From NCBI RefSeq assembly GCF_052044135.1, contig NZ_JBQDYF010000004.1:1-64000 (forward strand): a DNA stretch of 64,000 bases. Direction: 5' to 3'. Below are positions 23,562 through 31,534 of this stretch, piece after piece. Made by a program: the position numbers and the translations under genes. The notes beneath the pieces are model-generated. The model saw nothing but the letters and a program-made list of their open reading frames with translations, was not told where the DNA came from and ran no database searches. The number at the start of each line of letters is the position of its first letter. The stretch's first letter is position 1. Source of the stretch: Salinisphaera sp052044135 (lineage in GTDB: Bacteria; Pseudomonadota; Gammaproteobacteria; Nevskiales; Salinisphaeraceae).

Positions 23562-24314
23562 CTAGTGCACGATGCTGCGCGCCAGCGAGCCCAGCACGAG
23601 CGACCAGCCGTCAATCATCACGAACAACAACAGCTTCAACGGCGACGAGATCAGCATGGGCGAGAGCATGATCATGCCCAGCGACATCAGGACCGCCGAG
23701 ACGGCCAGGTCGATCAGGACGAAGGGCAGCCAGATCAGGAAGCCGATCTGAAAGGCGGTCTGCAGTTCCGAGGTCGCGTAGGCCGGGACCAGCACTGTGA
23801 ACGGGATCTGTTTGAGATTGGCGTAATGCCCGCCGTCCAGCGTGACGAACAGCTGCATTTCGCGCTTGCGGGTCTGAGCGGTCATGAACTGGCGCAATGG
23901 CTTCTCGCCCTTCGCGATCGCGGCCTTGAAACCGAGGTTGCCGTTGAGATAGGGCTGCAGGGCGTTGTCGTTGATGTTGTTGATCACCGGCCGCATCACG
24001 AACATCGTCAATGCCAGTGCTAGCCCCACCAGCACCAGATTGGGCGGGGTCTGAGACAGCCCCAGGGCCTGGCGCAGGATGGCCAGCACGACCACGATGC
24101 GCAGAAACGAACTCATCAGCAGCACGATCGCTGGCAGGAACGCCAGGGCGGTGATGATGAGCAGGGTCTGGACGTTAAGCGAATACTGCGTGCCTTGGCC
24201 GGTGGCTTGGGCGTTCATCAGATTCAGGGAGGGGTCCGCCCAGGCGGCGGCCCACGGCGTCGCGAAGAGCAGCACGGCGAGTCCGGCACGCAGCCATCGA
24301 CTCGTCCGGCTCAC
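23562..24314 (-). CDS. fliP: Flagellar export gate protein FliP
   Basis: A 250-residue inner-membrane protein of the flagellar type III export gate. It has a cleavable signal peptide (about residues 1-26), as FliP does, then four hydrophobic helices. Family marks are MSSFLRIVVVLAILRQALG near 66, QTPPNLVLVGLALALTMFVM near 87, and IPFTVLVPAYATSELQTAF near 170. FliP pentamers form the export channel with FliQ and FliR. It follows fliO with a 4-bp overlap. Its stop is about 40 bases before the fliC promoter. Confidence 0.95.
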   Translation of the reverse strand: MSRTSRWLRAGLAVLLFATPWAAAWADPSLNLMNAQATGQGTQYSLNVQTLLIITALAFLPAIVLLMSSFLRIVVVLAILRQALGLSQTPPNLVLVGLALALTMFVMRPVINNINDNALQPYLNGNLGFKAAIAKGEKPLRQFMTAQTRKREMQLFVTLDGGHYANLKQIPFTVLVPAYATSELQTAFQIGFLIWLPFVLIDLAVSAVLMSLGMIMLSPMLISSPLKLLLFVMIDGWSLVLGSLARSIVH

Positions 24315-24661
24315 GAAGAACGCTCTCGTCGCTTCTGTATCGCGGTCTTGAGCCGGGCCGTGAAGTCACCAGCCGGCGGCTGTTCGGCCAGCGGTTCCGC
24401 CAACTCGTCGATGACCGTCACCCCGCCGTGGCGCGACGTTGTGAGGGCGTATTGCCGGCCAGCGATGTCTACCACGACCAACATGCACTGCCATCCGATC
24501 GGCACGCGCCGCAGAATACGGATGTCCCGGCTGCCGCTGCCCATGGGGCCGCCCAGGCGCTTCTGCAGCCAGCGCAACAGAAGCGCCCCGCAGACAAAAA
24601 GCACCACGAAGCCGGCCAGTCCGGCCAGGGTGGATGTCATGGATGCGCCGCCGCCTGCCAT
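24311..24661 (-). CDS. fliO: Flagellar export protein FliO
   Basis: A 116-residue protein with one membrane helix at about residues 10-32 and a cytoplasmic beta-rich domain. RILRRVPIGWQCMLVVVDIA and the following YALTTSRHGGVTVIDEL match the FliO pattern (RVPLG-...-L-GVT). FliO helps FliP assemble. It starts five bases after fliL ends and overlaps fliP by 4 bp. Confidence 0.88.
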   Translation of the reverse strand: MAGGGASMTSTLAGLAGFVVLFVCGALLLRWLQKRLGGPMGSGSRDIRILRRVPIGWQCMLVVVDIAGRQYALTTSRHGGVTVIDELAEPLAEQPPAGDFTARLKTAIQKRRERSS

Positions 24662-24666
24662 GACCG

Positions 24667-25146
24667 CTATTCCGTCTGGGTCACGAAGCGGGTGATATAG
24701 ACTTTCGAAAAACCGGGTTCTTTCTTCGCGCTGTCCAGCTGGTCGGCGATGGTCTGGTTGACGGTCTTCAACACCGCTGCTTTCATCTTCTTGCGTGCCG
24801 CATCGCTGGTAATCACCGACGCGGGCTGCTCGAGTAGCAGATCCAGAACATTGCCCCGAATCGCCGGCTGCATGTCTTTAAACGCTTGGACCGCCTTGTC
24901 GTTCGTGGTCGCGAGCTTGAACCCCACCTGAAGATAGCTGGCGGAGCCGTAGCTGTTGCCGGACGATTCGTTCGATGCCTGCAGATTCACCACGATGGGT
25001 TTGAGTGCGACGAACTTGGGCTGGGGTTTGGGCGCCTTCGCCACGTGGCTCGGCGCGCTATCCATGACGAAATAATAATAGGCCCCGCTGCCGCCGAGAA
25101 TGGCCAGCAAGACGATCGAAGCGGCGATGATGACGGTTTTTCGCAT
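24667..25146 (-). CDS. fliL: Basal body-associated protein FliL
   Basis: A 159-residue single-pass inner-membrane protein. The membrane helix is at about 5-27, followed by a Pro/Lys linker and a periplasmic domain with VALKPIVVNLQ near 45, YLQVGFKLAT near 70, and an ending VYITRFVTQTE, as in FliL. FliL surrounds the stator and supports torque. It is the first gene of the fliL-fliO-fliP transcript and is read divergently from fliQ. It is not next to fliM, its usual neighbour. Confidence 0.9.
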   Translation of the reverse strand: MRKTVIIAASIVLLAILGGSGAYYYFVMDSAPSHVAKAPKPQPKFVALKPIVVNLQASNESSGNSYGSASYLQVGFKLATTNDKAVQAFKDMQPAIRGNVLDLLLEQPASVITSDAARKKMKAAVLKTVNQTIADQLDSAKKEPGFSKVYITRFVTQTE

Positions 25147-25190
25147 ACCGGTCCCGTGTGGGGCTGTAAAAGCAGTCTTTTTCCGCGGTA

Positions 25191-25227
25191 GTGTATATTA
25201 TGGCCATGTCTCTATTAGGTGCAAACC
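25191..25227. promoter_or_regulatory. Conserved divergent control motif, fliL/fliQ
   Basis: This region reads GTGT-N-TATTATG-N-CCAT-N4-CTATTA-N4-CAAACC. The same ordered words occur at 42182-42219 between fliE and flgB. On the minus strand it also reads as TTGCAC-N16-CATAAT, a fair sigma-70 promoter for fliL, about 45 bases before the fliL start. CTATTA lies within the spacer and is not explained by sigma-70, so it may bind an activator. On the plus strand TATTAT (25195-25200 region) could be a -10 for fliQ. Confidence 0.6.
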
Positions 25228-25231
25228 GCTG

Positions 25232-25507
25232 ATGCCGTTATACGAGATTCTGCTGCGGCACATGCTGGTATTGACGCTGTGGATTACGTTGCCTGTGGTC
25301 GCCACGGCACTCGTGGGTGGCTTGCTGGTCGGCATATTCCAGTCGATGACCCAGCTCAACGACTCGACATTCAGCCTGGCCCCGCGCCTGGCGGCGGCGC
25401 TGCTGGTCGGGTTCCTCCTCGGTTACTGGATGCTCACGCGCGACGCCGCACTGGCCCGCGCTCTGATCGGGCACATGGGCCAACTGATCAATCGGCCATG
25501 GTCATAA
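25232..25507 (+). CDS. fliQ: Flagellar export gate protein FliQ (copy 1)
   Basis: A 91-residue protein with two membrane helices (about 13-37 and 50-70). IFQSMTQLNDSTFSLAPRL near residue 33 is the FliQ signature (Q..TQ-.E-TL.F.P+). FliQ forms part of the export gate with FliP and FliR. This copy is in the usual fliQ-fliR-flhB order. A second FliQ is encoded at 35944-36213. The two share the signature but differ widely, so they are not a recent duplication. The start has no strong ribosome binding site. Confidence 0.88.
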   Translation: MPLYEILLRHMLVLTLWITLPVVATALVGGLLVGIFQSMTQLNDSTFSLAPRLAAALLVGFLLGYWMLTRDAALARALIGHMGQLINRPWS

Positions 25508-25521
25508 CGGAAGGACAGATC

Positions 25522-26268
25522 ATGGGCTGGTTGGGCCATTTCGTCTGGCCATTTTGCCGATGCAGCGGTCTCGTGCTGACCGCGCCCGTGATCGGAAGCC
25601 GATACACGCCGGCGCGGATTCGTGTCTTGGTGGGGGCAGCGCTCGCGCTGGTGGTGGCCGCGGCCGTACCGAACCTGCCGCCGCTGCCGGCCAACCCATG
25701 GCAGGTCATGGCGCAGTCCGGCATGAACGTGCTGTATGGGGCCGCGCTCGGCTTTGTCATGTGGGTCGCAGTGAGCGCGATCACGGTATCAGGCGAAATG
25801 ATGGGATTGTCGATGGCTCTGGGCTTCGCGCGGCTGTCCGCGCCATCGACCGGGACATCCATGCCCGTGTTGTCGGAGATCATGCTCTGGGCGGGCCTGA
25901 TGGCCTATCTCGCCGCGAATGGCCCGGAATGGGTGATCTCGGCGCTGTATCACTCATTTCAGACCGATCCATCCGGAAGTATCCCCATCGGTGGCTGGCA
26001 TGCGATGGCCGAGGTCGGTACCCGCATGTTCGTCGACGGGTTATGGTTGGCGCTGCCCGTGGTGATCGCCGGGCTGGCGGTCAACGCTGCACTGGGCGTG
26101 ATTACCGGGCTGGCACCGTCGTTGAACGTCTTCTCCATTGGCTTTCCGTTGCTGTTCCTCATGGGGATGTGGTTGCTTCTGTCGACCATGCAGGATATTC
26201 AGCACGTTTTTCTGGATGCGTATCAACACGCTACCGGGGTCATCGTGACCCTCGTGGGGACCGGATAG
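25522..26268 (+). CDS. fliR: Flagellar export gate protein FliR
   Basis: A 248-residue polytopic inner-membrane protein with about six hydrophobic helices. FCRCSGLVLTAPVIGSRYTP at the start, GEMMGLSMALGFARL near 91, and LNVFSIGFPLLFLMGMWLLL near 200 are FliR marks (the last corresponds to the conserved N-F-.-GFP). One FliR joins the FliP-FliQ ring. ATG 25522 has GGAAGGA six bases upstream; ATG 25498 would overlap fliQ by 10 bp. It is eight bases before flhB. Confidence 0.92.
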   Translation: MGWLGHFVWPFCRCSGLVLTAPVIGSRYTPARIRVLVGAALALVVAAAVPNLPPLPANPWQVMAQSGMNVLYGAALGFVMWVAVSAITVSGEMMGLSMALGFARLSAPSTGTSMPVLSEIMLWAGLMAYLAANGPEWVISALYHSFQTDPSGSIPIGGWHAMAEVGTRMFVDGLWLALPVVIAGLAVNAALGVITGLAPSLNVFSIGFPLLFLMGMWLLLSTMQDIQHVFLDAYQHATGVIVTLVGTG

Positions 26269-26275
26269 AGACGGT

Positions 26276-27442
26276 ATGGCTGAAGGCGGCGACGACAGCA
26301 CTGAAGAAAAAAAACACGAGGCCACCGAGCGCAAACGCAGTCAGGCGCGGGACAAAGGGCAGGTGGCCCGGGCACCGGACGCGATCAAGCTGGTGCTCAT
26401 GCTCGCGTTTTTCCTTTTTGCACTGCTGCCCGGCAGTGCGCTGGTAAAGTGGGTTGTGCGCAAAGTGCCGGGCGAGCTGGCTCACGCCGGCACCGTGTCG
26501 ATCGCGCAGGCGCTGCATTTTGCGCTGTACAGTTTCGGGGTTCTGTCGCTGTTTCTGTTGATCCTGTCCCTGCTCGGCGCGGCCAGCGGCTTCGTGCCGG
26601 GCGGCTGGAGTGCCAGCGCCCAGGCGATCACGCCGGATTTCAACAAGCTCAATCCCGCGAAAGGCTTCAAGAAGATTTTTTCGGCCAAGCGGATTACGGA
26701 CACACTGAAATCGATTCTCAAGTTCCTGCTCGTTGGCGGAGCGGGGCTGGCGGCGTTTGTCCTCTGGAAGTCCCGTATTGTGGCGCTGCCGAATACCGCG
26801 GCGCCGAACTGGGGGCTTGGGCTGCACGCCATCATCTGGGTAATCGGCTTCTGTGTGCTGGCGACCGTGTTCATCGTTGCCATTGATACGCCGCTACAAG
26901 CGTTTTTCCACAGTCGCGAACTGCGGATGACGGACAAGGAGGTACGCGACGAGCAGAAGGACACCAACGTCAGCCCCGAAGTCCGCAGTCGCCAGAAGCA
27001 GGCGCAAGAGCGGGCGGCGCGCGCGCGCATGATGGAGCAGGTGCCGGAAGCGTCGGCGGTGGTGGTCAACCCGTCGCAATATGCCGTCGCGTTTCGTTAC
27101 AACCAGCACCGCGATCACGCCCCGGTTGTGATTGCCACCGGGGTCGGTCGGCTGGCCGAGCGCATTCGGGACATGGCTCGTCGTCACGGAATTCCGATCG
27201 TAAGCGCGCCGCCCTTGGCCCGCGCGCTGTATTACCACGGCGTGCCGGGCGAGCCGATCCCGACGTCCTTGTACAAGGCCTGCGCCGAAGTGCTGTCCTA
27301 TGTGTATCAGCTGGAGCGGTGGGCCAACGGCCAGGGCGAGGCCCCGTCACTCCCGTCGGAGGCGGATCTGGACGTGGATCAACGCATGGATCCGCACGCG
27401 CGCCGGGCGGCCGCCGAGCGCGAGGAACCCCCGCCGGGCTGA
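26276..27442 (+). CDS. flhB: Flagellar export switch protein FlhB
   Basis: A 388-residue protein with a charged N-terminus (EEKKHEATERKRSQARDKGQ), four membrane helices (about 30-205) and a cytoplasmic domain. FlhB cleaves itself in that domain between Asn and Pro of an NPTH loop to switch export from hook to filament. Here the loop reads VVVNPSQYAVAFRY at residue 265 on, that is NPSQ, with both the Thr and His changed. The rest of the domain (VARRHGIPIV-type sequence, PLARALYYHGVPGEPIP) is intact. It ends the fliQ-fliR-flhB run. Confidence 0.93.
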   Translation: MAEGGDDSTEEKKHEATERKRSQARDKGQVARAPDAIKLVLMLAFFLFALLPGSALVKWVVRKVPGELAHAGTVSIAQALHFALYSFGVLSLFLLILSLLGAASGFVPGGWSASAQAITPDFNKLNPAKGFKKIFSAKRITDTLKSILKFLLVGGAGLAAFVLWKSRIVALPNTAAPNWGLGLHAIIWVIGFCVLATVFIVAIDTPLQAFFHSRELRMTDKEVRDEQKDTNVSPEVRSRQKQAQERAARARMMEQVPEASAVVVNPSQYAVAFRYNQHRDHAPVVIATGVGRLAERIRDMARRHGIPIVSAPPLARALYYHGVPGEPIPTSLYKACAEVLSYVYQLERWANGQGEAPSLPSEADLDVDQRMDPHARRAAAEREEPPPG

Positions 27443-27558
27443 TCACGGATCGATGGCCCGAGGTTCAGGTGCCGCCGGCGCGTTTCTGGTGGGCTCCGGT
27501 ATTCCAGCACCACTTAAGCACCCCAACCATTGCACAATTTCAGAAAAGGAGACGGGTC

Positions 27559-28062
27559 TTGTACCAAGCCACAACCGGCGCCGACGTTCTCGACTATATC
27601 GAGGCCCATGGCCTGAAGCGGCTGGATGCCTGCTGGTTGTTAGGGATTACGCCTTGGCGCTTCGGCAAAATCGTCAAGGAGCACGAGAGCACGCCGCTGC
27701 ATAATCCGTCGTTCGGCGTGCTGCTGCGCCTGATTGAGCAGTGGCCGGAGCAGGCCGCATTGCCGGAATATCCGCGATTGATGACGGTCTTCGAGCGTGT
27801 TCATTCGCTCGATCCCCGAGTTTCTCGGCGTGTCTTCGGCATGGCACTGGGCTGTCATCCGTCCTGGGCGTCGAGTCAGCGGCTTGAACAACAGGATCAT
27901 GCCTCGGCCGTGATCGATCGCATTCTCCTGATGCTTGAGCGCCGACTGGATCAGGCGGAAACCGAGCAGCAGGCCAAGCAGGTGGTGGATGAATGGCTCC
28001 AGGCCGCGCTTGCGGAATGGCATGGCCGGGATGACGCCCGCCTCGATTTTCTCGAAGAGTGA
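27559..28062 (+). CDS. Unknown protein with HTH-like N-terminus
   Basis: I do not recognise this 167-residue protein. Residues 7-50 (DVLDYIEAHGLKRLDACWLL, then GITPWRFGKIVKEH) look like a helix-turn-helix of the XRE sort, followed by VLLRLIEQWPEQAALPEYP. A mid-region MTVFERVHSLDPRVSRRVFG and a helical acidic tail complete it. TTG 27559 is taken as the start because AAGGAG lies eight bases upstream; the longer in-frame reading upstream has no coding look. It lies 116 bp after flhB and ten bases before another unknown gene, both facing fliJ. Confidence 0.55.
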   Translation: MYQATTGADVLDYIEAHGLKRLDACWLLGITPWRFGKIVKEHESTPLHNPSFGVLLRLIEQWPEQAALPEYPRLMTVFERVHSLDPRVSRRVFGMALGCHPSWASSQRLEQQDHASAVIDRILLMLERRLDQAETEQQAKQVVDEWLQAALAEWHGRDDARLDFLEE

Positions 28063-28071
28063 CCCGGATCG

Positions 28072-28608
28072 ATGGCGGATCTTTTGATTAGTGGCATTTT
28101 TCCGCGCACGGCCGATGAGGGGATCCATCCGCGCTCGGTCCTCGAACACTTCGGGCGCCCCGCCGTGCCGGGCTGCTGGTCGGGGCTTTATGGGCTCAAT
28201 GCCACCCGCGAGGGAATCAAGGCGCTGCTGTCGCGCGCCGATACGCCGCAGGCGGTGTTTCGCGTCGTATGTCGGGTTCCGGGCGGGATCGTGACTCACA
28301 TGACCGCCGACAGCGCGCTCGAGATGGAATATCTCAATGTGCGTTATGCCGACGCCGCGCTCAAGGCGCGGTTGCGCGACGCATGGCGCGAGATCAGCGG
28401 CGATGCGGACGACGACGCGATGTTGCGCCATCCGCACCGGGTGCGGGACGTGCTGACCCAACTCGGCCTGGGGTCACTGCCGCTGGTGCTGCATCCCTTT
28501 TCCCCGGCGGACTCAAACCAGGTCTTCACGGCGGGCACCGTGCTGGACCCCTCGGCCATTATCGAGATCCGCTGTCGACAGCGCGAGATTGAGATCCGGA
28601 TTGAGTGA
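28072..28608 (+). CDS. Unknown protein between flhB and fliJ
   Basis: A 178-residue soluble protein of unknown family. It has no signal peptide, membrane helix or clear motif. Segments with strand-like pattern (VFRVVCRVPGGIVTH near 64, IEIRCRQREIEIRIE at the end) suggest a beta-rich fold. Amino-acid use looks like a real gene. It follows the HTH-like gene by ten bases and converges with fliJ, whose end lies two bases away. Placement in a compact flagellar region suggests a related role, but nothing in the sequence states one. Confidence 0.55.
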   Translation: MADLLISGIFPRTADEGIHPRSVLEHFGRPAVPGCWSGLYGLNATREGIKALLSRADTPQAVFRVVCRVPGGIVTHMTADSALEMEYLNVRYADAALKARLRDAWREISGDADDDAMLRHPHRVRDVLTQLGLGSLPLVLHPFSPADSNQVFTAGTVLDPSAIIEIRCRQREIEIRIE

Positions 28609-28610
28609 TT

Positions 28611-29033
28611 TCAACGCCGGTTAGCGGCGTCGGCCTCTTGGCTGGCCCGATCTTCGCGGTCGCGCTGCTCGCGCTGACGCTGTTTTTCTTCGCGTGCCTG
28701 CTTGTCCGTGAGCACCTGTGTTTTTCGGCGTTTATCGTACCAGTCCTGCAAGGCCTGCTCGTATTGCTGCTGCGTGTTCTTGACCGTTTCGTAAGCTTGG
28801 CGATGGGCTCGCTCCGCGACGGCCGCAAACTCGGCAAAGGTATGGAGCGTGCGCCCCTCGGCTTGTCGCCCGGTCAGTTGCGCGGCGCTCAGATTGCGCC
28901 GGTACTGCCGTAACATGTCGGCCTGCCGTTGCGAGGTATCGAGCGCCGCGCGCCATTGCTGCACCGTCCGTCCGGCTTCTTCGTCGCGCAGGCGGGCCAG
29001 TCGGGTCATCAGCGCTAGTCGGTCGGGTTTCAT
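28611..29033 (-). CDS. fliJ: Flagellar export chaperone FliJ
   Basis: A 140-residue protein that is almost entirely charged coiled coil (about residues 8-130), as FliJ is (147 in E. coli). FliJ is the central stalk of the export ATPase and carries empty chaperones. LMTRLARLRDEEAGRTVQQW at the start and KRRKTQVLTDKQAREEKQRQ near 100 show the heptad pattern. It is the last gene of the long fliE operon. Its ATG overlaps the fliI stop (TAATG). Confidence 0.85.
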   Translation of the reverse strand: MKPDRLALMTRLARLRDEEAGRTVQQWRAALDTSQRQADMLRQYRRNLSAAQLTGRQAEGRTLHTFAEFAAVAERAHRQAYETVKNTQQQYEQALQDWYDKRRKTQVLTDKQAREEKQRQREQRDREDRASQEADAANRR

Positions 29034-30445
29034 TACGTCTCCATCGACGCGGTGTGGGCTTGGCCGGGCGCCTCGATGATCGCCCGCAGGGCGGCCACGC
29101 TCGCGGCCAGGTCGCAGCCTTCGGTCAGATTCTGGATCAGCAGATGTTCCATGGCGGTGCGTTTGTCCATCGCCTCGTCAAGTAATGGGTCGGCGCCCGG
29201 TTGGTAAGCTCCGATATCAATCAGGTCGCGCTTGGCCTGCAGTCGCGACCATAGGGAACGCACGCGCTGGGCCGCCTGCCGATGTTCGGGACTGGCGACG
29301 TCATTCATCACCCGCGACAGCGAGGCCTCGATATCAATCGGCGGATACAGGCCGGACTCGGCGATACTCCGGTTGAGCACGATATGGCCGTCGAGTGTGG
29401 CGCGGGCGGTGTCGGCGACCGGGTCGGCAACGTGATCATCGCCTTCGACGAGCACGGTGTAGATGCCGGTGATCGAGCCTTCGCCTCGACGGCCCTGACC
29501 GGCACGCTCGAGATAGGAAGCGATCAGGGAAAATGTTGAAGGTGGGTAGCCGCGCATGGCCTGCGGCTCGCCGATCGCCAGGCCCACTTCGCGGCCGGCC
29601 ATGGCCAGTCGCGTTAGTGAATCCATCAGCAGCAGCACGTGTTGGCCCTGCGCGCGGAAGAACTCGGCGATCGCGCTCGCCCGGTGGGCCGCGTGAATAC
29701 GTGACAACGCCGAGCAATCCGCGGGGGCGGCCACCACCACGGCCCGACCGAGAGCATCCGCACCGAGCGTTTTGTCGATGAATTCCCGGACTTCTCGCCC
29801 GCGCTCACCGATCATGGCCACGACCACGATGTCGGCGGAGCAATGACGGGCCATCATGCCGAGCAGCGTCGACTTGCCGACGCCACTGCCGGCGAACAGC
29901 CCCATACGCATGCCGGTCCCGAGTGTGGTCATGGCATTGACGATGCGCACACCGCAATCAAAGACGTCCTCGATCGGCTCGCGATCCATGGGATTGATCG
30001 GCTGGCCCCGCAGCGGCCAGTGATCGGTATCGTCGGGCGGTGGTCCACCATCAAGCGGCTCGCCTTCGCCGTCGATGATCCGGCCGAGCAAACCCCAGCC
30101 GACAACCGGCCGCTTGGTGGCTTCTTCCTGACGAACCCGGGCACCCCGAGTAATGCCCTGGGTCCCGTTCTCCGGCATGAGCTTGAGTGCCTCGGCATCA
30201 AAGCCAACCACCTCGGCGGGTAGCCAACTGCCGTCCGCGCCTTCGATGAGACACCGCGCGCCGGTCGGCGCCGGTAGGCCCGAGACCGAGACAATCTCGC
30301 CGCTGGCGCGGATGACGCGGCCGAGCCGGGCAATCGTGCGGACACCGGACACCGCATTGAAGCGTTCTGCTGCATCCGCGCGCAACCCCTGGCGATACGC
30401 GTCTAGGATTGCGGGTTCGACAGGGCCTGTTTGATCGTCTGCCAT
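29033..30445 (-). CDS. fliI: Flagellum-specific ATPase FliI
   Basis: A 470-residue F1-beta-like ATPase that energises flagellar protein export. Walker A AGSGVGKS is at about 185-192. MIGERGREVREF near 210 is the type III ATPase mark. The Walker B strand HVLLLMDSLTRLAMAGREVG near 268 and RGYPPSTFSLIASYLERAGQ near 297 follow. ATG 30445 has GGAGA upstream; a longer in-frame reading starts at 30469. It begins within the end of fliH, an overlap of about 40 bp. Confidence 0.95.
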   Translation of the reverse strand: MADDQTGPVEPAILDAYRQGLRADAAERFNAVSGVRTIARLGRVIRASGEIVSVSGLPAPTGARCLIEGADGSWLPAEVVGFDAEALKLMPENGTQGITRGARVRQEEATKRPVVGWGLLGRIIDGEGEPLDGGPPPDDTDHWPLRGQPINPMDREPIEDVFDCGVRIVNAMTTLGTGMRMGLFAGSGVGKSTLLGMMARHCSADIVVVAMIGERGREVREFIDKTLGADALGRAVVVAAPADCSALSRIHAAHRASAIAEFFRAQGQHVLLLMDSLTRLAMAGREVGLAIGEPQAMRGYPPSTFSLIASYLERAGQGRRGEGSITGIYTVLVEGDDHVADPVADTARATLDGHIVLNRSIAESGLYPPIDIEASLSRVMNDVASPEHRQAAQRVRSLWSRLQAKRDLIDIGAYQPGADPLLDEAMDKRTAMEHLLIQNLTEGCDLAASVAALRAIIEAPGQAHTASMET

Positions 30446-31221
30446 CGAGTCTCCAGCCGGGCGTCCCATTCGACCTGATTGGCCGGGTCGCCGTTGTCGT
30501 GTACGAGTGTTGCCTGGACGTCGCCGTGCGCCAGCTTGTCATCGTTGATGAGGTCCACCGGCAAATCGCTTGCACGCCGGTTGTTGATCAGGCGCTCGGT
30601 CACCTCGCGGTCGTCGGGCGCGACCCGGAGCTGCAACCGGGCGCCCGGGCCGTTGTGGGCGGCGGCTTCACCCAGGATATTGTTCAGAGTGTCACGCATC
30701 AGTGTCGGGTCGATCGTCAGGGCCTCTCCGACGAGCCGCTGCGCCAGGCGCAGCGCACCCTCGCTGATGCTATCCGCGATTTCAGCACGCAGCGTGTCGA
30801 GTGGATGGTGAAGTGCCTCCAGGATAGCGCGCAGTTGCGCCTGCTCGGCCTCGCGTTCGGCACGGCCGTCGGCGCGTCCCGCCGCAAGACCTTCCTCGTA
30901 ACCCGCCGCATAGCCTACGGTACGGCCTTGCTCGTGACCTTCGCGGCGACCGGCCTCGATCGCCTCGGCGCTTGGGTCAGCCGCCGGTGCCTCTGCAGGC
31001 CGGTGTTCAGTCGCTATCCGCGGCTCCACCGGGGCATAGGTGTGCGGATCTGGCGTGGGGCGTTGCCGGGCCATGCGATCGCTCGGCGCCGGGTCCGGGG
31101 TGTGCTCGGTGACCTCATGCTCCGACGAGTCCAGGTTGACCGACGGGCGGCGGTCCCCGCCGATTTTCAGGGGCACATTCCGGGCGACGCGCTCAACCGG
31201 CTTGATATTACGATCCGCCAT
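30403..31221 (-). CDS. fliH: FliI regulator FliH
   Basis: A 272-residue protein. The middle has the FliH glycine-repeat helix: GRREGHEQGRTVGYAAGYEE and on to GRADGRAE (about residues 94-125), with Gly or Ala every fourth residue. The C-terminal part (130-260) is the FliI-binding domain with LALAQRLVGEAL-like helices and a QVEWDARLETRW ending. The N-terminal 90 residues are Pro-rich. FliH holds FliI and links it to the C-ring. ATG 31221 is chosen, 11 bases after the preceding small gene. Confidence 0.9.
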   Translation of the reverse strand: MADRNIKPVERVARNVPLKIGGDRRPSVNLDSSEHEVTEHTPDPAPSDRMARQRPTPDPHTYAPVEPRIATEHRPAEAPAADPSAEAIEAGRREGHEQGRTVGYAAGYEEGLAAGRADGRAEREAEQAQLRAILEALHHPLDTLRAEIADSISEGALRLAQRLVGEALTIDPTLMRDTLNNILGEAAAHNGPGARLQLRVAPDDREVTERLINNRRASDLPVDLINDDKLAHGDVQATLVHDNGDPANQVEWDARLETRWQTIKQALSNPQS

Positions 31222-31232
31222 GTCACGCGCCC

Positions 31233-31520
31233 CTAGAACAGACCCACGACTGAGCGCACACACCACCCGACGGCCGCACTCAGCAGTTCCAGCGCCGCCT
31301 TGGCGGCCAGGGCGGCAATCAGGGCATTGATCAACCAGGTCACGAGCGACGGGCTCAGGCCATGAATTGATGGCATGTGCAGCGCGGCCCAGCCCGCGCC
31401 GACGCCGAGCGCGGTGAGGGTCGTGCGCATCGGACGGTAGGCCGCGCTGTTCTTGCTCTTGCTCTTGCCCTTGCCCTTGCTCTTGTCATCGGCTCGGGCC
31501 TTCTCGTCGTCTTCTGCCAT
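31233..31520 (-). CDS. Unknown Lys-rich small membrane protein between motB and fliH
   Basis: About 95 residues of no known family. The first 30 are acidic then lysine/serine-rich (KSKGKGKSKSK); the rest is hydrophobic, with one or two membrane helices (about 38-60 and 65-85). ATG 31520 is preferred to an upstream TTG at 31538. It fills the gap between motB and fliH in the continuous operon, overlapping neither by much. A stator- or export-related accessory part is possible. Confidence 0.55.
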   Translation of the reverse strand: MAEDDEKARADDKSKGKGKSKSKNSAAYRPMRTTLTALGVGAGWAALHMPSIHGLSPSLVTWLINALIAALAAKAALELLSAAVGWCVRSVVGLF

Positions 31521-31534
31521 GGTCTTTTCCCGTG

